Assembly: GCA_016124195.1 (NCBI GenBank)
Contig: WGOE01000007.1
Coordinates: forward strand, 19,340 to 83,339
DNA: 64,000 nt
Direction: 5' to 3'
Source of the DNA: a bacterium
GTDB taxonomy: Bacteria; Pseudomonadota; Alphaproteobacteria; Rhodobacterales; Rhodobacteraceae
Below, piece by piece: positions 26,674 to 35,862 of this stretch (positions are counted from its first letter, which is position 1; every line of letters starts with the position of its first letter). The notes beneath the pieces are model-generated. The model saw only the letters and a program-made list of their open reading frames with translations. It did no database searches and had not been told where the DNA came from. Both the position numbers and the translations under genes were made by a program.

Positions 26674-26711
26674 TATGGTATCCGTATGTCACCATAAGCC
26701 CGGTTTATGGT
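26674..26711. promoter_or_regulatory. Three TATGGT half-sites, probable LysR operator
   Basis: TATGGT (26674-26679) and ACCATA (26691-26696) are separated by exactly 11 bases, the LysR-box spacing. ACCATAA (26691-26697) also pairs with TTATGGT (26705-26711) across seven bases, so three half-sites alternate. The last overlaps the regulator's own stop codon. The array lies just upstream of the receptor gene. Confidence 0.55.
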
Positions 26712-27583
26712 ACCGGATTCTGCCCCGCGAGGTTGATCTGTTCCATCAGCCATTGCGCCAGACCATGCCCCGCCTTCGACAGACGGGCGTGCTTGTAGAA
26801 CAGGCCGATGCGCAAGGGCTCGAGCAAGGGGAAGCCTTCGTCCTCGCGCCCGATCCGCATGCCTGCGGCCAGTGTGGCCGGTGTCAAAGCGCTGGCGCCC
26901 AGCCCGGCCAGGACGGCGGACTGAATGCCCGCCACGTCGCTGGTGACCAGCACCGTCTTCCAGCTGCGCCGCGCCCCGCGCATCGCCGCCCGCATCCGTT
27001 CGGCATATTCGCAAGGGTCGGGATGCCGGACGATCCGCAGCGGCAGATGCTTTTCCCACCGGAATGTTTCGGACACCGCCCAAAGCGGGCGGATCACGGC
27101 AGAGTTCACAAGATAGATATCCTCGCCCGCCGGAGCAATTCCCACCGCGATGTTCAGATGATCGGCCGCCAGTTCGTGCCTGAGCCGGTGCGAGAGCTGG
27201 CTTTCCACCTCGATGCGCACATCGGGGTGATTGGCGGCAAACCGGGTGATGGCGTTCAAGAGGAAGGTGTTGGAAAAGTCGGTCGGCAGGCCGACCCGGA
27301 TCCAGCCCGACAGGGTCTCATTGGCAAAATGCGCGACGATGTCGTCGTTGAGCCGCAGCATCTGGCGGGCATAGGGGCCAAGTTCGACCCCCGCGGCGGT
27401 CAAGCGCACCTGCTTGGCCTCGGTGTTCAGCAGCCGCGTGCGCAGCAGATCCTCGAGCCTGCGGATCTGCAGGCTGACGGCGGGCTGGGTGCGGCCCAGA
27501 ACCTCGGCCGCCTTGGTGTAGCTGCCCAGATCGACCACGGTGACGAAGGCGCGCAGCAGGTCAGTCGGAACATTCGTCAGCAT
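26705..27583 (-). CDS. LysR-family transcriptional regulator
   Basis: This 292-aa regulator has an N-terminal winged helix (LLRAFVTVVDLGSYTKAAEVLGRTQPAVSLQI region, about residues 8-40) and a periplasmic-binding-like effector domain. I chose the ATG of MLTNVPTDLL as start because an upstream alternative adds 16 non-conserved residues. It lies between the ABC operon (same strand, 117 bases downstream) and the divergent BtpA-like operon, so it may control both. The effector is unknown. Confidence 0.88.
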   Translation of the reverse strand: MLTNVPTDLLRAFVTVVDLGSYTKAAEVLGRTQPAVSLQIRRLEDLLRTRLLNTEAKQVRLTAAGVELGPYARQMLRLNDDIVAHFANETLSGWIRVGLPTDFSNTFLLNAITRFAANHPDVRIEVESQLSHRLRHELAADHLNIAVGIAPAGEDIYLVNSAVIRPLWAVSETFRWEKHLPLRIVRHPDPCEYAERMRAAMRGARRSWKTVLVTSDVAGIQSAVLAGLGASALTPATLAAGMRIGREDEGFPLLEPLRIGLFYKHARLSKAGHGLAQWLMEQINLAGQNPVP

Positions 27584-27687
27584 CGGGCCGCCCTGGGTGC
27601 ATTTGGGAAAGTTATGAAGGCATAGTAACAATCAATTTCCAATATCGTTAAACCCGTCCCTACACTGACCTCGACAAGGAGACCGCC

Positions 27688-28437
27688 ATGGACCGCAGTT
27701 CGTTTCACCGCCTGTTCAAGACGCCCGGGCCTGTGGTCACCCCGGTGATCCATGTGCAGGACCGCGCGCAGGCCCTGGCCAATTTGGCCCATGTGGCGAG
27801 GCTCGGTGCGGCGGGTGTCTTCCTGATCAACCACGATTTTCCGGTCGAGGACTTTTTGCCGATCCTGCGCGATGTGCGGCGCAGTTGCCCCGACATCTGG
27901 ATGGGAGTGAACTTTCTGGCGCAGCCGGGGCGGGTGGCCTTTCCGATCCTGGGCCGCCTGGCCGAACAGAATTGCCAGATCGACGCCTATTGGGCCGATG
28001 ATGCCTGCCTGGACGAACGCCAGACCGGCCAGATCGAGGCCGAGGCCATCGCCGCGATCCGGGCGGCGAGCGGCTGGCATGGGCTTTATTTCGGCGGCGT
28101 CTGTTTCAAGAAACAGCGTCCGGTCGATCCGGCGCTGAATGAACGCTCTGCCCGGCTGGCGCTGCCCTTCATGGATGTGGTCACGACCTCCGGCATGGCC
28201 ACGGGGCAGGCGGCCGACCGCGCCAAGATCGCCGACTTCCGCCGTGGCCTGGGCCAGGCGCCGCTGGCGCTGGCCTCGGGGATCACGCCGGACAATGCCG
28301 CGCTATATGCGGCCGAGGTGGACTGCTTCCTTGTCGCCACCGGCATCAACCGGACGGGCGACTTCTACACCATCGACCCGGCGCGGCTGTCCGCGCTGCT
28401 AGACCTTTGCCGCGATTATGGAGCACCCCGATCATGA
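27688..28437 (+). CDS. BtpA-like TIM-barrel protein
   Basis: This 249-aa protein is a probable phosphate-binding TIM barrel. Similarity to the BtpA/SgcQ family is seen in the MGVNFL strand, the late LASGITPDNAALYAAEVDCFLVATGI region and the DVVTTSGMATGQ motif, but the usual opening of that family is missing. I regard this as a distant member. The next gene, a phosphoribosyltransferase, overlaps it (ATGA), and a PRPP synthetase follows, so it may act on a phosphoribosylated compound. AAGGAG precedes the ATG. Confidence 0.6.
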   Translation: MDRSSFHRLFKTPGPVVTPVIHVQDRAQALANLAHVARLGAAGVFLINHDFPVEDFLPILRDVRRSCPDIWMGVNFLAQPGRVAFPILGRLAEQNCQIDAYWADDACLDERQTGQIEAEAIAAIRAASGWHGLYFGGVCFKKQRPVDPALNERSARLALPFMDVVTTSGMATGQAADRAKIADFRRGLGQAPLALASGITPDNAALYAAEVDCFLVATGINRTGDFYTIDPARLSALLDLCRDYGAPRS

Positions 28438-29072
28438 CCGATCCCAAAGGCCCGCGTGACAACCGCTGGTATCTTTCGCTGATGTCGCCCAACACCAAGG
28501 GTCCGAAATTCGCCTGGCTGGATCCGACATCGATCTACATCAACGCGGCGGCCTTTCAGGACCTGCTGGATGACCTGATCGCCGACCTCGACGGGGTCGA
28601 GTTCGACGTGGTGGGCGGCTGCGATGCCATGGGCTTTGTGCTGGGCTCGGGTCTGGCTGCCCGGACCCGGCGCGGTTTCCTGCCGGTGCGCAAGGCCGGC
28701 AAGCTCTGTGTGGACACCGACCGCGTCAGCTTTACCAACTACTCCGGCAAGACCCAGGACATGGAGATGCGCCAGCCCGCCTTTGCCCGCGGCACCCGGG
28801 TGCTGCTGGCCGATCAATGGATCCAGACCGGCGGCACGATGGAGGCCGCGATCGAACTGGTCGAACGGCAGGGCGGCAGCGTCGCGGGCCTGGCCACGAT
28901 CGCCATGGAAACCTGCCCGGCCACCGATGCCTTTGCCCGCCGCTTCCCCATTGCCACCGCCGTGGTCGCGGGCAGCCGCTGGCAGGAGGAATGCAACGCG
29001 CAGGAGCTGTCCAGCTTCCGGACCTACCGGCCCGAACGCACCTTTCCGACCGCCGGGCGCAGCCTGGCCTGA
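28434..29072 (+). CDS. APRT-like type I phosphoribosyltransferase
   Basis: This 212-aa protein resembles adenine phosphoribosyltransferase: the [11 protein letters not shown] segment (about 81-91) and the PRPP loop [14 protein letters not shown] (123-136) are diagnostic of type I enzymes. The second acidic residue that usually follows the Asp of the loop is Gln here (ADQ instead of DD). Base specificity is not readable. The N-terminus ([17 protein letters not shown]) differs from ordinary APRT. It is coupled to the BtpA-like gene and precedes a PRPP synthetase. Confidence 0.82.
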   Translation: MTDPKGPRDNRWYLSLMSPNTKGPKFAWLDPTSIYINAAAFQDLLDDLIADLDGVEFDVVGGCDAMGFVLGSGLAARTRRGFLPVRKAGKLCVDTDRVSFTNYSGKTQDMEMRQPAFARGTRVLLADQWIQTGGTMEAAIELVERQGGSVAGLATIAMETCPATDAFARRFPIATAVVAGSRWQEECNAQELSSFRTYRPERTFPTAGRSLA

Positions 29073-29136
29073 ACTGCCCTCACCGGCCCTCTTGCCCGGA
29101 AAGGGCCCTGTCGTGAACTCTCTGATCGAGGTCCCC

Positions 29137-30156
29137 ATGCCCACCCTGCCCGAGCCGAAGCTGATCTGCGGCAATGCCAACCTCGGCCTGGCCCGCGCCA
29201 TAGCGCGGCGCATGTCCCTGCATCGCGGCGGCACCGTCAACCTCGTCGATGCCCGGGTCGAAAGGTTCAACGACCAGGAGATCTTCGTCGAGGTCTTTGA
29301 AAACGTGCGGGGCGAGGACATGTATGTGATCCAGCCCACCTCGAACCCGGCCAATGACAACCTGATGGAGTTGCTGATCATGGCCGATGCGCTGCGCCGG
29401 TCCTCCGCCAGCCGCATCACCGCCGTGATCCCCTATTTCGGCTATGCCCGCCAGGACCGCCGCGCCAAGGCCCGCACCCCGATCAGCGCCAAGCTGGTGG
29501 CGAACCTGATCGCGCAATCCGGCGTCGACCGGGTGCTGACGCTGGATCTGCATGCCGCGCAGATCCAGGGCTTCTTCGATTGCCCGGTCGACAATCTTTA
29601 TGCCAGCCCGGTCTTTGCGCTGGACATCGCGCATCACTTCAAGGGCCGGATGGGCGACCTGATGGTCATCTCGCCCGATGTCGGCGGGGTGGCGCGCGCC
29701 AGAGAGCTGGCCAAGCGGATCAACGCGCCCCTGGCCATCGTCGACAAGCGGCGCGAAAAGGCGGGCGAGGTGGCCGAGATGACAGTGATCGGCACGGTTG
29801 CGGGCAAGACCTGCATCATCGTCGATGACATCTGCGACACCGCGGGCACGCTCTGCAAGGCGGCCGAGGTGCTGGTCGAAAACGGCGCGGTCGAGGTTCA
29901 TGCCTACATCACCCACGGCGTCCTGTCCGGTCCCGCCATCGACCGCGTGCAGAATTCCGTGATGAAATCGCTCGTCATCACCGATTCCATCGAGGCTGGC
30001 GCCGCGGTCAGGGCGGCGGCCAATATCCGCATCGTGCCGACCGCCCCGATGTTCGCGCAAGCCATCCTGAACATCTGGAGCGGCACCAGTGTCTCGTCCC
30101 TGTTCGAGACCCAGACCCTGGCCCCGATCTATGAAGGCATGTACCAGCCGGTCTGA
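29137..30156 (+). CDS. prs: Ribose-phosphate diphosphokinase (PRPP synthetase)
   Basis: This enzyme makes PRPP from ribose 5-phosphate and ATP. The 339-aa product is clearly a full-length class I enzyme: a [12 protein letters not shown] segment, [11 protein letters not shown] (ATP binding), [28 protein letters not shown] and the ribose-phosphate loop [13 protein letters not shown]. The start [13 protein letters not shown] follows GAGG. As the third gene of a cassette with an APRT-like enzyme it probably supplies PRPP locally. A housekeeping copy probably exists elsewhere, since this one sits in an accessory context; that is inference. Confidence 0.93.
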   Translation: MPTLPEPKLICGNANLGLARAIARRMSLHRGGTVNLVDARVERFNDQEIFVEVFENVRGEDMYVIQPTSNPANDNLMELLIMADALRRSSASRITAVIPYFGYARQDRRAKARTPISAKLVANLIAQSGVDRVLTLDLHAAQIQGFFDCPVDNLYASPVFALDIAHHFKGRMGDLMVISPDVGGVARARELAKRINAPLAIVDKRREKAGEVAEMTVIGTVAGKTCIIVDDICDTAGTLCKAAEVLVENGAVEVHAYITHGVLSGPAIDRVQNSVMKSLVITDSIEAGAAVRAAANIRIVPTAPMFAQAILNIWSGTSVSSLFETQTLAPIYEGMYQPV

Positions 30157-30203
30157 CCGCAGATCCCCGGAGGGCGGGAACCAGCGGCGCATCGGGCGCG
30201 GCC

Positions 30204-31124
30204 TTATTGCTTGTGCTTGTCCAGAAAGGCCCGGATCACGGCGACGGTGGCGGCGGGCTGTTCGTCCATCAGCCAGTGTCCCGAATTGGCGATCACCGCC
30301 GATTGCACATTCACCGCGGCGGCCTTCATGACTTCGGCCATCTGCGATCCGAAGGAATGGCTGCCACCCACGGCCAGCATCGGCATTTCAAGCTTGCCCT
30401 CTTTCAGAAAGTTCCGGTTGTCGATCGCATCCTGGTCAAAGGCCGCGAACTGGGCAAAACCTGCGCGCATGGCGCCCGGCAGCGCATAGAGGGCCGCGTA
30501 ATGCTGCCGCGAGGCTTCGTCGAAACGGGCCGGGTCGGCCGAGAAATCGTTCCAGAAACGGTCAAGGTAGATGCGTTCACGCCCGGCCACCAGACGCTCC
30601 ATGTCCGGGCCGCCAAAGCGGAAATGCCACAGCAGCGGGTTCTTCAGGATCTCGTCCCAGGGGCCGACACCGGGCACGGGCGCATCCATGATGACAAAGC
30701 TGGTCACCCGCGCCCGGTTTTCGGCGGCGAATGCAAAGCCCACCATGTTGCCGATGTCATGGGTGACAAGGGCCACCTTGTCGATCTTGAGCGCATCGAG
30801 CACGCTGGCCACATCGCCGCCTTGCGTCTTCTTGTCATAGCCGCCTGCCGGGCGCGAGGACAGGCCAAGCCCTCTCAGATCGGGGACCACGACCGTGTGG
30901 TCGCGGGCCAAGTCGATGGCCAGCGGGGCCCACATGTCGCCCGTCTCGGCATAGCCGTGCAGCAGGACGACGGCCGGACCCGAGCCGCCGACCCGCACAT
31001 GAATCGTGGCGCCGGGTGTGGCGATGTCCTCCAGCCGGAAGTCAGAGGGAAAGGGGATGACCTCGGCCAGCGCCGGCGTTGTCAGCAAGAACAGGGGCAG
31101 AACGACAAGATCAAGCCGGGACAT
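30204..31124 (-). CDS. Secreted alpha/beta hydrolase (epoxide hydrolase/dehalogenase-like)
   Basis: The 306-aa product starts with a Sec-type signal (MSRLDLVVLPLFLLTTPALA, cleavage near residue 20) and has an alpha/beta-hydrolase fold. The oxyanion segment is LLHGYAETGDMW and the nucleophile elbow HDIGNMVG has Asp (D123), as in epoxide hydrolases and haloalkane dehalogenases. The C-terminal His is in SGHWLMDEQP. Asp rather than Ser argues against an ordinary esterase. The substrate is unknown. Downstream of the FMN reductase-like gene on the same strand, 92 bases away. Confidence 0.88.
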   Translation of the reverse strand: MSRLDLVVLPLFLLTTPALAEVIPFPSDFRLEDIATPGATIHVRVGGSGPAVVLLHGYAETGDMWAPLAIDLARDHTVVVPDLRGLGLSSRPAGGYDKKTQGGDVASVLDALKIDKVALVTHDIGNMVGFAFAAENRARVTSFVIMDAPVPGVGPWDEILKNPLLWHFRFGGPDMERLVAGRERIYLDRFWNDFSADPARFDEASRQHYAALYALPGAMRAGFAQFAAFDQDAIDNRNFLKEGKLEMPMLAVGGSHSFGSQMAEVMKAAAVNVQSAVIANSGHWLMDEQPAATVAVIRAFLDKHKQ

Positions 31125-31216
31125 GAAAGTTCCTTTCGAGATGGGGGTCAAGACGTGGTCGGCGGTTCGGTCGCCGGACCGGTGGACGCGACAGGGCGCG
31201 GGGCGGGCCCGCGCGG

Positions 31217-31798
31217 TCATTCCGCAACCGGGCTTTGCTGGGGGGCGCTGTTCAGGTCGATCCAGCGGGCAAAGGCCGTCATGAAAGTGCCAAGGAAGGC
31301 GCGGGTCGGGGCGCTGGTCATGGTCCCGGCCGGATCGAACAGGCTGGCCACATGCGAGATATAGGCCTCGGGTTGTTGCAGGGTCAGCATGTTCAGCGTC
31401 ACCATGGACTGGCGCAGGGCGTGATTGGCGCCAAAGCCGCCAAGCGGGCCGGGCGAGTGGCTGACGACCGCCGACGGCATGGCGTCGAAAACGTTCATGC
31501 CCCAGGGCCGCGAGCCGACGTCGATGGCGTTCTTCAACCCGCCCGGCATCGAGCGGTTGTATTCCGGCGTGACGACCAGCAGGCCCTGCGCCGCCCGGAT
31601 CGCCTGCCGAAAGGCCGTCCAGGCCGGCGGCGGGTCGGAACTGAGATCGTCATTGTAAAGCGGCAGGTCCGCGATGGGCACGATGCGGCATTTCAGGGCC
31701 TCTGGCGCAACCGTCATGAGCGCGCCGGCGAGACGCTGGCTGTAGCTGTCTCTGCGCAGGCTACCGACCAGGACGGCGACAGAATGGGGCATGATCAT
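31217..31798 (-). CDS. NADPH-dependent FMN reductase-like flavoprotein
   Basis: This 193-aa flavodoxin-like protein of the NADPH_dep_FMN_red family begins MIMPHSVAVLVGSLRRDSYS (the SxRxxS phosphate-binding segment). It has VVTPEYNRSMPGGLKNAID, the classic flavin/dimer motif of ChrR-, azoreductase- and MdaB-type quinone reductases. A quinone- or azo-reductase role in oxidative defence fits the neighbours (hydrolase, exporter, catalase), but is inferred. The SD GAGG sits seven bases before the chosen ATG. Confidence 0.9.
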   Translation of the reverse strand: MIMPHSVAVLVGSLRRDSYSQRLAGALMTVAPEALKCRIVPIADLPLYNDDLSSDPPPAWTAFRQAIRAAQGLLVVTPEYNRSMPGGLKNAIDVGSRPWGMNVFDAMPSAVVSHSPGPLGGFGANHALRQSMVTLNMLTLQQPEAYISHVASLFDPAGTMTSAPTRAFLGTFMTAFARWIDLNSAPQQSPVAE

Positions 31799-32140
31799 GG
31801 GGGAACCTCGCGCTGAAGGATATGGAACGAAAAGTCTTGGTGCCGCGGGACAGGCCCCGGCCGGCACTGTTCTTGCAGGTCACCACGCCCGCCGTCCGCC
31901 GTATGTCACGATCACTGCAGATTTGATGGATTTCGCCGCAAAAGCTGTGGTCCCGTGTCGTGGCCGGCCTGCCCGTGCCTGAGGTCGCAACGTGGCATGG
32001 CCTGCACCGGGCCTGCACCGGGCCGGCGGCTGCAAATCACGCAAATCATCAAGCCGCCGGGCCATGGGGCCGCCGATCGACCTTGAAATGGCCGCTTATG
32101 TCAAGCTTGCGCCTCTAGGGTCGGCCGCGGCCTGCGGGCG
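31799..32140. other. Intergenic region without recognisable gene
   Basis: The 342 bases lie between the FMN reductase-like start and the EmrA-like stop, both on the minus strand. The end near 31800-31960 should contain the reductase promoter. A short direct repeat (CCTGCACCGGGC, twice, near 32007-32030) is present. No gene or operator could be assigned. Confidence 0.4.
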
Positions 32141-33244
32141 TCACGGCCGGTTTGCGCTTTCCACGCGGGCCTCGACCGACATGCCGGGGCGCAGGGCGCT
32201 CATCAGAGGTTGGTCGGCGTCGATCGTGATCCTTACCCCGATCCGCTGCGGGATCTTGATGAAATTGCCCGTGCCGTTGTCAGGCTTGAGAACCGAGAAC
32301 TCGGCGCCGGTCGCCGGGGCCAGACGTTCGATGTGACCCGCAAGATGCGCACCGTCCAGTGCATCCAGTGTCAGGTCAACCCGGTCTCCGGGCGCCATGC
32401 GGGCCGTCTGGGCCTCCTTGAAGTTCGCGATCACCCAGCGCCCCGCGGGCACCAGCGACAGAAGCTGCGCGCCGCTGGTGACATATTCGCCCGCCTGCGC
32501 GCGTACCTCGCCCAGCTGGCCGGATTCGGGGGCGCGGATCACCGTGTGGTCGAGGTCGATCTGTGCGAGGTTCAGCTGGGCGCGGGCCGCCTCGACCTGA
32601 GCGGCCAGCCCGGCGCGTGCCACTTCGGCGGTGCGGATCGTCTGCCGCGCGATGTTCTGCCCGGCCTCGGCCTGTGCTACCGCCGCCCTGGCCTGCGCCA
32701 GACCGGCAATCGCCGCGTCATGGCTGTGCCGCGAGATGGTTCCCTCCTGGGCCAGCTGTTCGGCCCGGTCGGTATCGGACTGCGTCAGGATCAGGGCGGC
32801 GCGCGCGGCCGCCACGGCCGCGGTGCGTTCATCCAGCGCGGCCTCGCCGGTCGCCCTGGCCTGCGCGTTGTTGGCAAGCTGGGCGAGGCTCGCGTCAAGA
32901 TTGGCCTTGGCCGCCGCCACGCGCTGGGCATAGATCGCATCGTCGATCCGGATCAGCGGCGTGCCGGCCGTGACGCTCTGGTAATCGGCTACCTCGACCT
33001 TGGCGATATATCCGGCGACCTGCGGCGAAATTGTCGTGGTGCGGCCATGGACAAAGGCATTGCTGGTGCTTTGCGCGCCGTCATCGAAGGGCGGCAGGTC
33101 CCAGGCGTACAGGACCAGCGCCACGCCCGCCGCCGCGGCCAGGATGGCGCCGCAGGTCACGGCCCAGGATTGGGCGCCCGGCGACCAGGTCTGTGCCGGT
33201 GCTGGCGGGGCTGCGGTCTGTGCAGGAGCGGTGTTGACGGTCAC
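32141..33244 (-). CDS. EmrA/HlyD-type membrane fusion protein
   Basis: This 367-aa periplasmic adaptor carries one N-terminal membrane helix (about 27-48), a split barrel-sandwich/lipoyl domain (STSNAFVHGRTTTISPQVAGYIAKVEV and VIRAPESGQLGEVRAQAGEYV) and a long Ala/Gln-rich coiled coil (about 95-210). It connects the adjacent inner-membrane exporter with an outer-membrane channel. The channel is not encoded here, so a TolC-like protein from elsewhere is needed. Its start overlaps the exporter's stop (ATGA). Confidence 0.93.
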   Translation of the reverse strand: MTVNTAPAQTAAPPAPAQTWSPGAQSWAVTCGAILAAAAGVALVLYAWDLPPFDDGAQSTSNAFVHGRTTTISPQVAGYIAKVEVADYQSVTAGTPLIRIDDAIYAQRVAAAKANLDASLAQLANNAQARATGEAALDERTAAVAAARAALILTQSDTDRAEQLAQEGTISRHSHDAAIAGLAQARAAVAQAEAGQNIARQTIRTAEVARAGLAAQVEAARAQLNLAQIDLDHTVIRAPESGQLGEVRAQAGEYVTSGAQLLSLVPAGRWVIANFKEAQTARMAPGDRVDLTLDALDGAHLAGHIERLAPATGAEFSVLKPDNGTGNFIKIPQRIGVRITIDADQPLMSALRPGMSVEARVESANRP

Positions 33245-34827
33245 GATCTTTCCTTTGATGCGGCGGCGGATCTTGCCCTTGCAAGGTGATGCAGGGCGCG
33301 AAAGGCCATGTAGACGGCGGTGGCGGTCGCGATCACGCCGATCAGCCGGAACATGTCGTTGAAGCCCATGATATTGGCCTCGCGCCCCAGCGTCGAAGCC
33401 AGGGCCGATGCGCCGGATTTCAGGCGGGCCGCAACCTGGGGATCGCCCGGCACCAGATTGGCGGCCAGCGCCTGCAGATGGGTGCGTGCGCGGATCGTCT
33501 GATAGCTGCCCAGTGCAGCCGGTCCAGCCAGCGCGCCGAGGTTCTGCGTCAGGCCGAACAGAACGACATAGCTGATAAAGGCCTCGGGCCCGTATTGGAG
33601 CATCCGGCTGAACCCGAAGACCAGCGCCGGACCCACAAACAGGCTGGCACCAAAGGCAATCAGCGATTGGCTCAGATAGAACTGCTCGGGCCGGGTCAGG
33701 TTGCTGGCCTGGCTGTCCATAAAGGCGCCCATCGCGATCAGAAGCGCCGCCCCCGCGATGGCCAGCGGAATGCGCAGGGGCGCCAGCAGGCCGGTGCTGA
33801 CGACCGTGCCTGCGACCATCACCACCAGCACCAGCGCGAAAAGCCGGTGCAGCTGGTCGTCATCCAGCCCGGCCGCGGCCAGGAGGCCGATTGATCCGTA
33901 ATTCTGCTCGGCCAGCGCCATGCGGACCATCACCGCGACCAGGGCAAAGCGGATGACATCGCCGCCGGCGATCCAGGGGATCACAAGCAGGGGATGCGGC
34001 CGGTTCCTCTCGATCAGAAGCGCCGGGATGAACAGGACCACCGCGCCGGCCAGGGCGAGGCCAAGCCAGGGGGTGTCGGTCCACCACACGACCCGGCCCA
34101 GACTGACGACCCCGGCGGCCAGAACCATGGCCGAGGCGAACAGTGCAAGCGTCAGGCCGTCCAGCCGCTCGAAGGCGGGGCGCGGCTGGTTCGGAGGCAA
34201 CCGCACGAGGTGCATGGCCCCCAGGGACAAGAGCGCGAGGCCGAGTTCGATCAGGGTCAGGCCGCGCCAATCGTGAAGGGCCAAGAGATCGACCGGGATC
34301 AACCGCGCCAGGGGATTGGCCAGTTGCGGGATGCCGAAGGCCAGGACGAGGCCGACGGGTCTGCGATTTGCCGGAAAGATCTGCAGCATGTTGTAGATGG
34401 TCAGGGCGATCAGGCCCGCCGCACAAAGCCCGCCGGTCAGCTGGACCACAGCCTCGGCGGCAAAACCCGGGCGTGCGAGCTGGCCAAGCGTTGCGAGGAT
34501 CTGGCCCAGCAGGACGGCCGAGGTGACCGCAGGGATGCCGAAGGTGCTGCGCGCCTTGACCAGCAGCAGATTGGCGCAGACCGCTGCCGCCACGAACAGC
34601 GCGGGAAGCCAGCTCATCTGGGCCGGGTCAAGGTCCAGTGCGCCGCCCAGCGTCGTGACATTGACCGAAAGCATCGCATTGCCAAGGCTCGCGGCGGTCC
34701 CGGTGATCAGCGCCACCGCCAGATAGCCCGCGCGCCGAGCCATGCTGTGGCGCGGAAGATGCGGCCCGCCTGGCAGGAAGGGCCTTTCGTGCGGCGCATA
34801 GACATAGGCGCCTGCGGCCTCGTTCAT
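33241..34827 (-). CDS. EmrB/QacA-type MFS drug exporter (DHA2)
   Basis: The 528-aa protein has about 14 membrane helices, the DHA2 architecture. The first helix follows MARRAGYLAVALITGTAASLGNAM. Together with the following EmrA-like adaptor it forms a tripartite multidrug export pump. DHA2 members are 480-530 aa, so it is complete. The promoter should lie just upstream of 34827. The substrate is not predictable. Confidence 0.9.
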   Translation of the reverse strand: MNEAAGAYVYAPHERPFLPGGPHLPRHSMARRAGYLAVALITGTAASLGNAMLSVNVTTLGGALDLDPAQMSWLPALFVAAAVCANLLLVKARSTFGIPAVTSAVLLGQILATLGQLARPGFAAEAVVQLTGGLCAAGLIALTIYNMLQIFPANRRPVGLVLAFGIPQLANPLARLIPVDLLALHDWRGLTLIELGLALLSLGAMHLVRLPPNQPRPAFERLDGLTLALFASAMVLAAGVVSLGRVVWWTDTPWLGLALAGAVVLFIPALLIERNRPHPLLVIPWIAGGDVIRFALVAVMVRMALAEQNYGSIGLLAAAGLDDDQLHRLFALVLVVMVAGTVVSTGLLAPLRIPLAIAGAALLIAMGAFMDSQASNLTRPEQFYLSQSLIAFGASLFVGPALVFGFSRMLQYGPEAFISYVVLFGLTQNLGALAGPAALGSYQTIRARTHLQALAANLVPGDPQVAARLKSGASALASTLGREANIMGFNDMFRLIGVIATATAVYMAFRALHHLARARSAAASKERS

Positions 34828-34884
34828 GGCTTTAACCCCTGTTCAGGCAGGAGGGCCGAGATGGCTGCCCGGCCCCCCGATCTG

Positions 34885-35862
34885 TCATTGCCGGTCGGAT
34901 GCCGACACTGCATAGGCCTCGTCGCGCACGGTCAGCATCGGGTCGACCGGCTCCAGCCCCGGGGGCAGGGCGCCGGGCTGGAACATCAGGTCGTGATCGA
35001 GGCTGGCCTCGTCGGGTGCGATGCGAAGCAGTTCGAAAGTGCCAAGCCGCACCAGCTTGCGCCCTTCGGGCCAGGGGCTCGAAGGATCGTCGGTCGGATC
35101 GCCCGCCTGCGCGATCTCTGCCATCCAGTCGAAGGAGACCGGCCCCTTGGCGAAGCGGTCGGCCAGTTCGGCGCGCAGATAGACCGGCGCTGTCTTGGCC
35201 AGGGCGGCAGCGTCAAGGAACCTGACCCCCGCCGCAGGCACAATGCGCGTGCGGAAGATGGTGCGCGTCCCGTCGGCGGCAACCAAGGCCTCGGCATTGA
35301 CCCCGAAATAGGCGAGCGTGCCATAGCTTTCCGGCGGGCCGGCCTGGCCGGTCAGGAACAGCGCGGCCTTCGGATGATCCTTCAGGAATGCGTCCAGCGG
35401 GGTCGGTTTGGCCGCGCCGGGGCCGCTGGCCGCGATGGCGCGGAACAGGGCGCCGAAGTCGTCGGCGGTTTTCACGGGAAAGCCGTTGTAACTGTGGGTG
35501 ACCAGATCGACCGTCGCACCTTCTGCCGGCGAAAGGCGCAGGGCAAGGCCGCGCGGGCTGGCCGAAGGATCGGTGTCCGGCACACCTTCGACCGGCGCAA
35601 AGTTCGAAAAGCGCGCCACAAGCGGCACTTTCGGCCCGGCAAAGATGGCGGCAGAGCTGAGCCGCCCAGCCTCGGCCGAAGGCGTGAAGCTGCCTTCGGT
35701 GACGATGCCATAGGCATGGACGGCGCGGACATGATGCGCGCCAAAGACGCTGTTGAGGTCGGCGACCAGTGCTCCGCCATCCTCCGCGCGCAGCGGGGCC
35801 GGGGCCGAGGCGGCGATGACAGCGGCAAGACCCGCGAGGGCTGCGAAAGTGAGGCGTTTCAT
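34885..35862 (-). CDS. Periplasmic SrpA-type catalase-like protein
   Basis: This 325-aa minimal catalase-family protein is much shorter than a normal catalase. It has a cleavable signal peptide (MKRLTFAALAGLAAVIAASA, cleaved near LRAED). The catalase core shows ARFSNFAPVEGVPDTDPSASPRGLALRL, HSYNGFPVKTADDF and a C-terminal DHDLMFQPGALPPGLEP. The early catalytic His is in VRAVHAYGIV. Relatives act as periplasmic peroxidases or organic-peroxide enzymes. It lies between the exporter and a divergent MFS protein. Confidence 0.88.
   Translation of the reverse strand: MKRLTFAALAGLAAVIAASAPAPLRAEDGGALVADLNSVFGAHHVRAVHAYGIVTEGSFTPSAEAGRLSSAAIFAGPKVPLVARFSNFAPVEGVPDTDPSASPRGLALRLSPAEGATVDLVTHSYNGFPVKTADDFGALFRAIAASGPGAAKPTPLDAFLKDHPKAALFLTGQAGPPESYGTLAYFGVNAEALVAADGTRTIFRTRIVPAAGVRFLDAAALAKTAPVYLRAELADRFAKGPVSFDWMAEIAQAGDPTDDPSSPWPEGRKLVRLGTFELLRIAPDEASLDHDLMFQPGALPPGLEPVDPMLTVRDEAYAVSASDRQ

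Noticed and set aside
29080..30192. 370-codon minus-strand frame opposite the PRPP synthetase
   Set aside because: It mirrors the well-conserved Prs frame and lacks any recognisable domain.
34885..35862. Full monofunctional catalase
   Set aside because: Length is only 325 aa with a signal peptide, so it is a SrpA-type catalase-like protein, not KatA.
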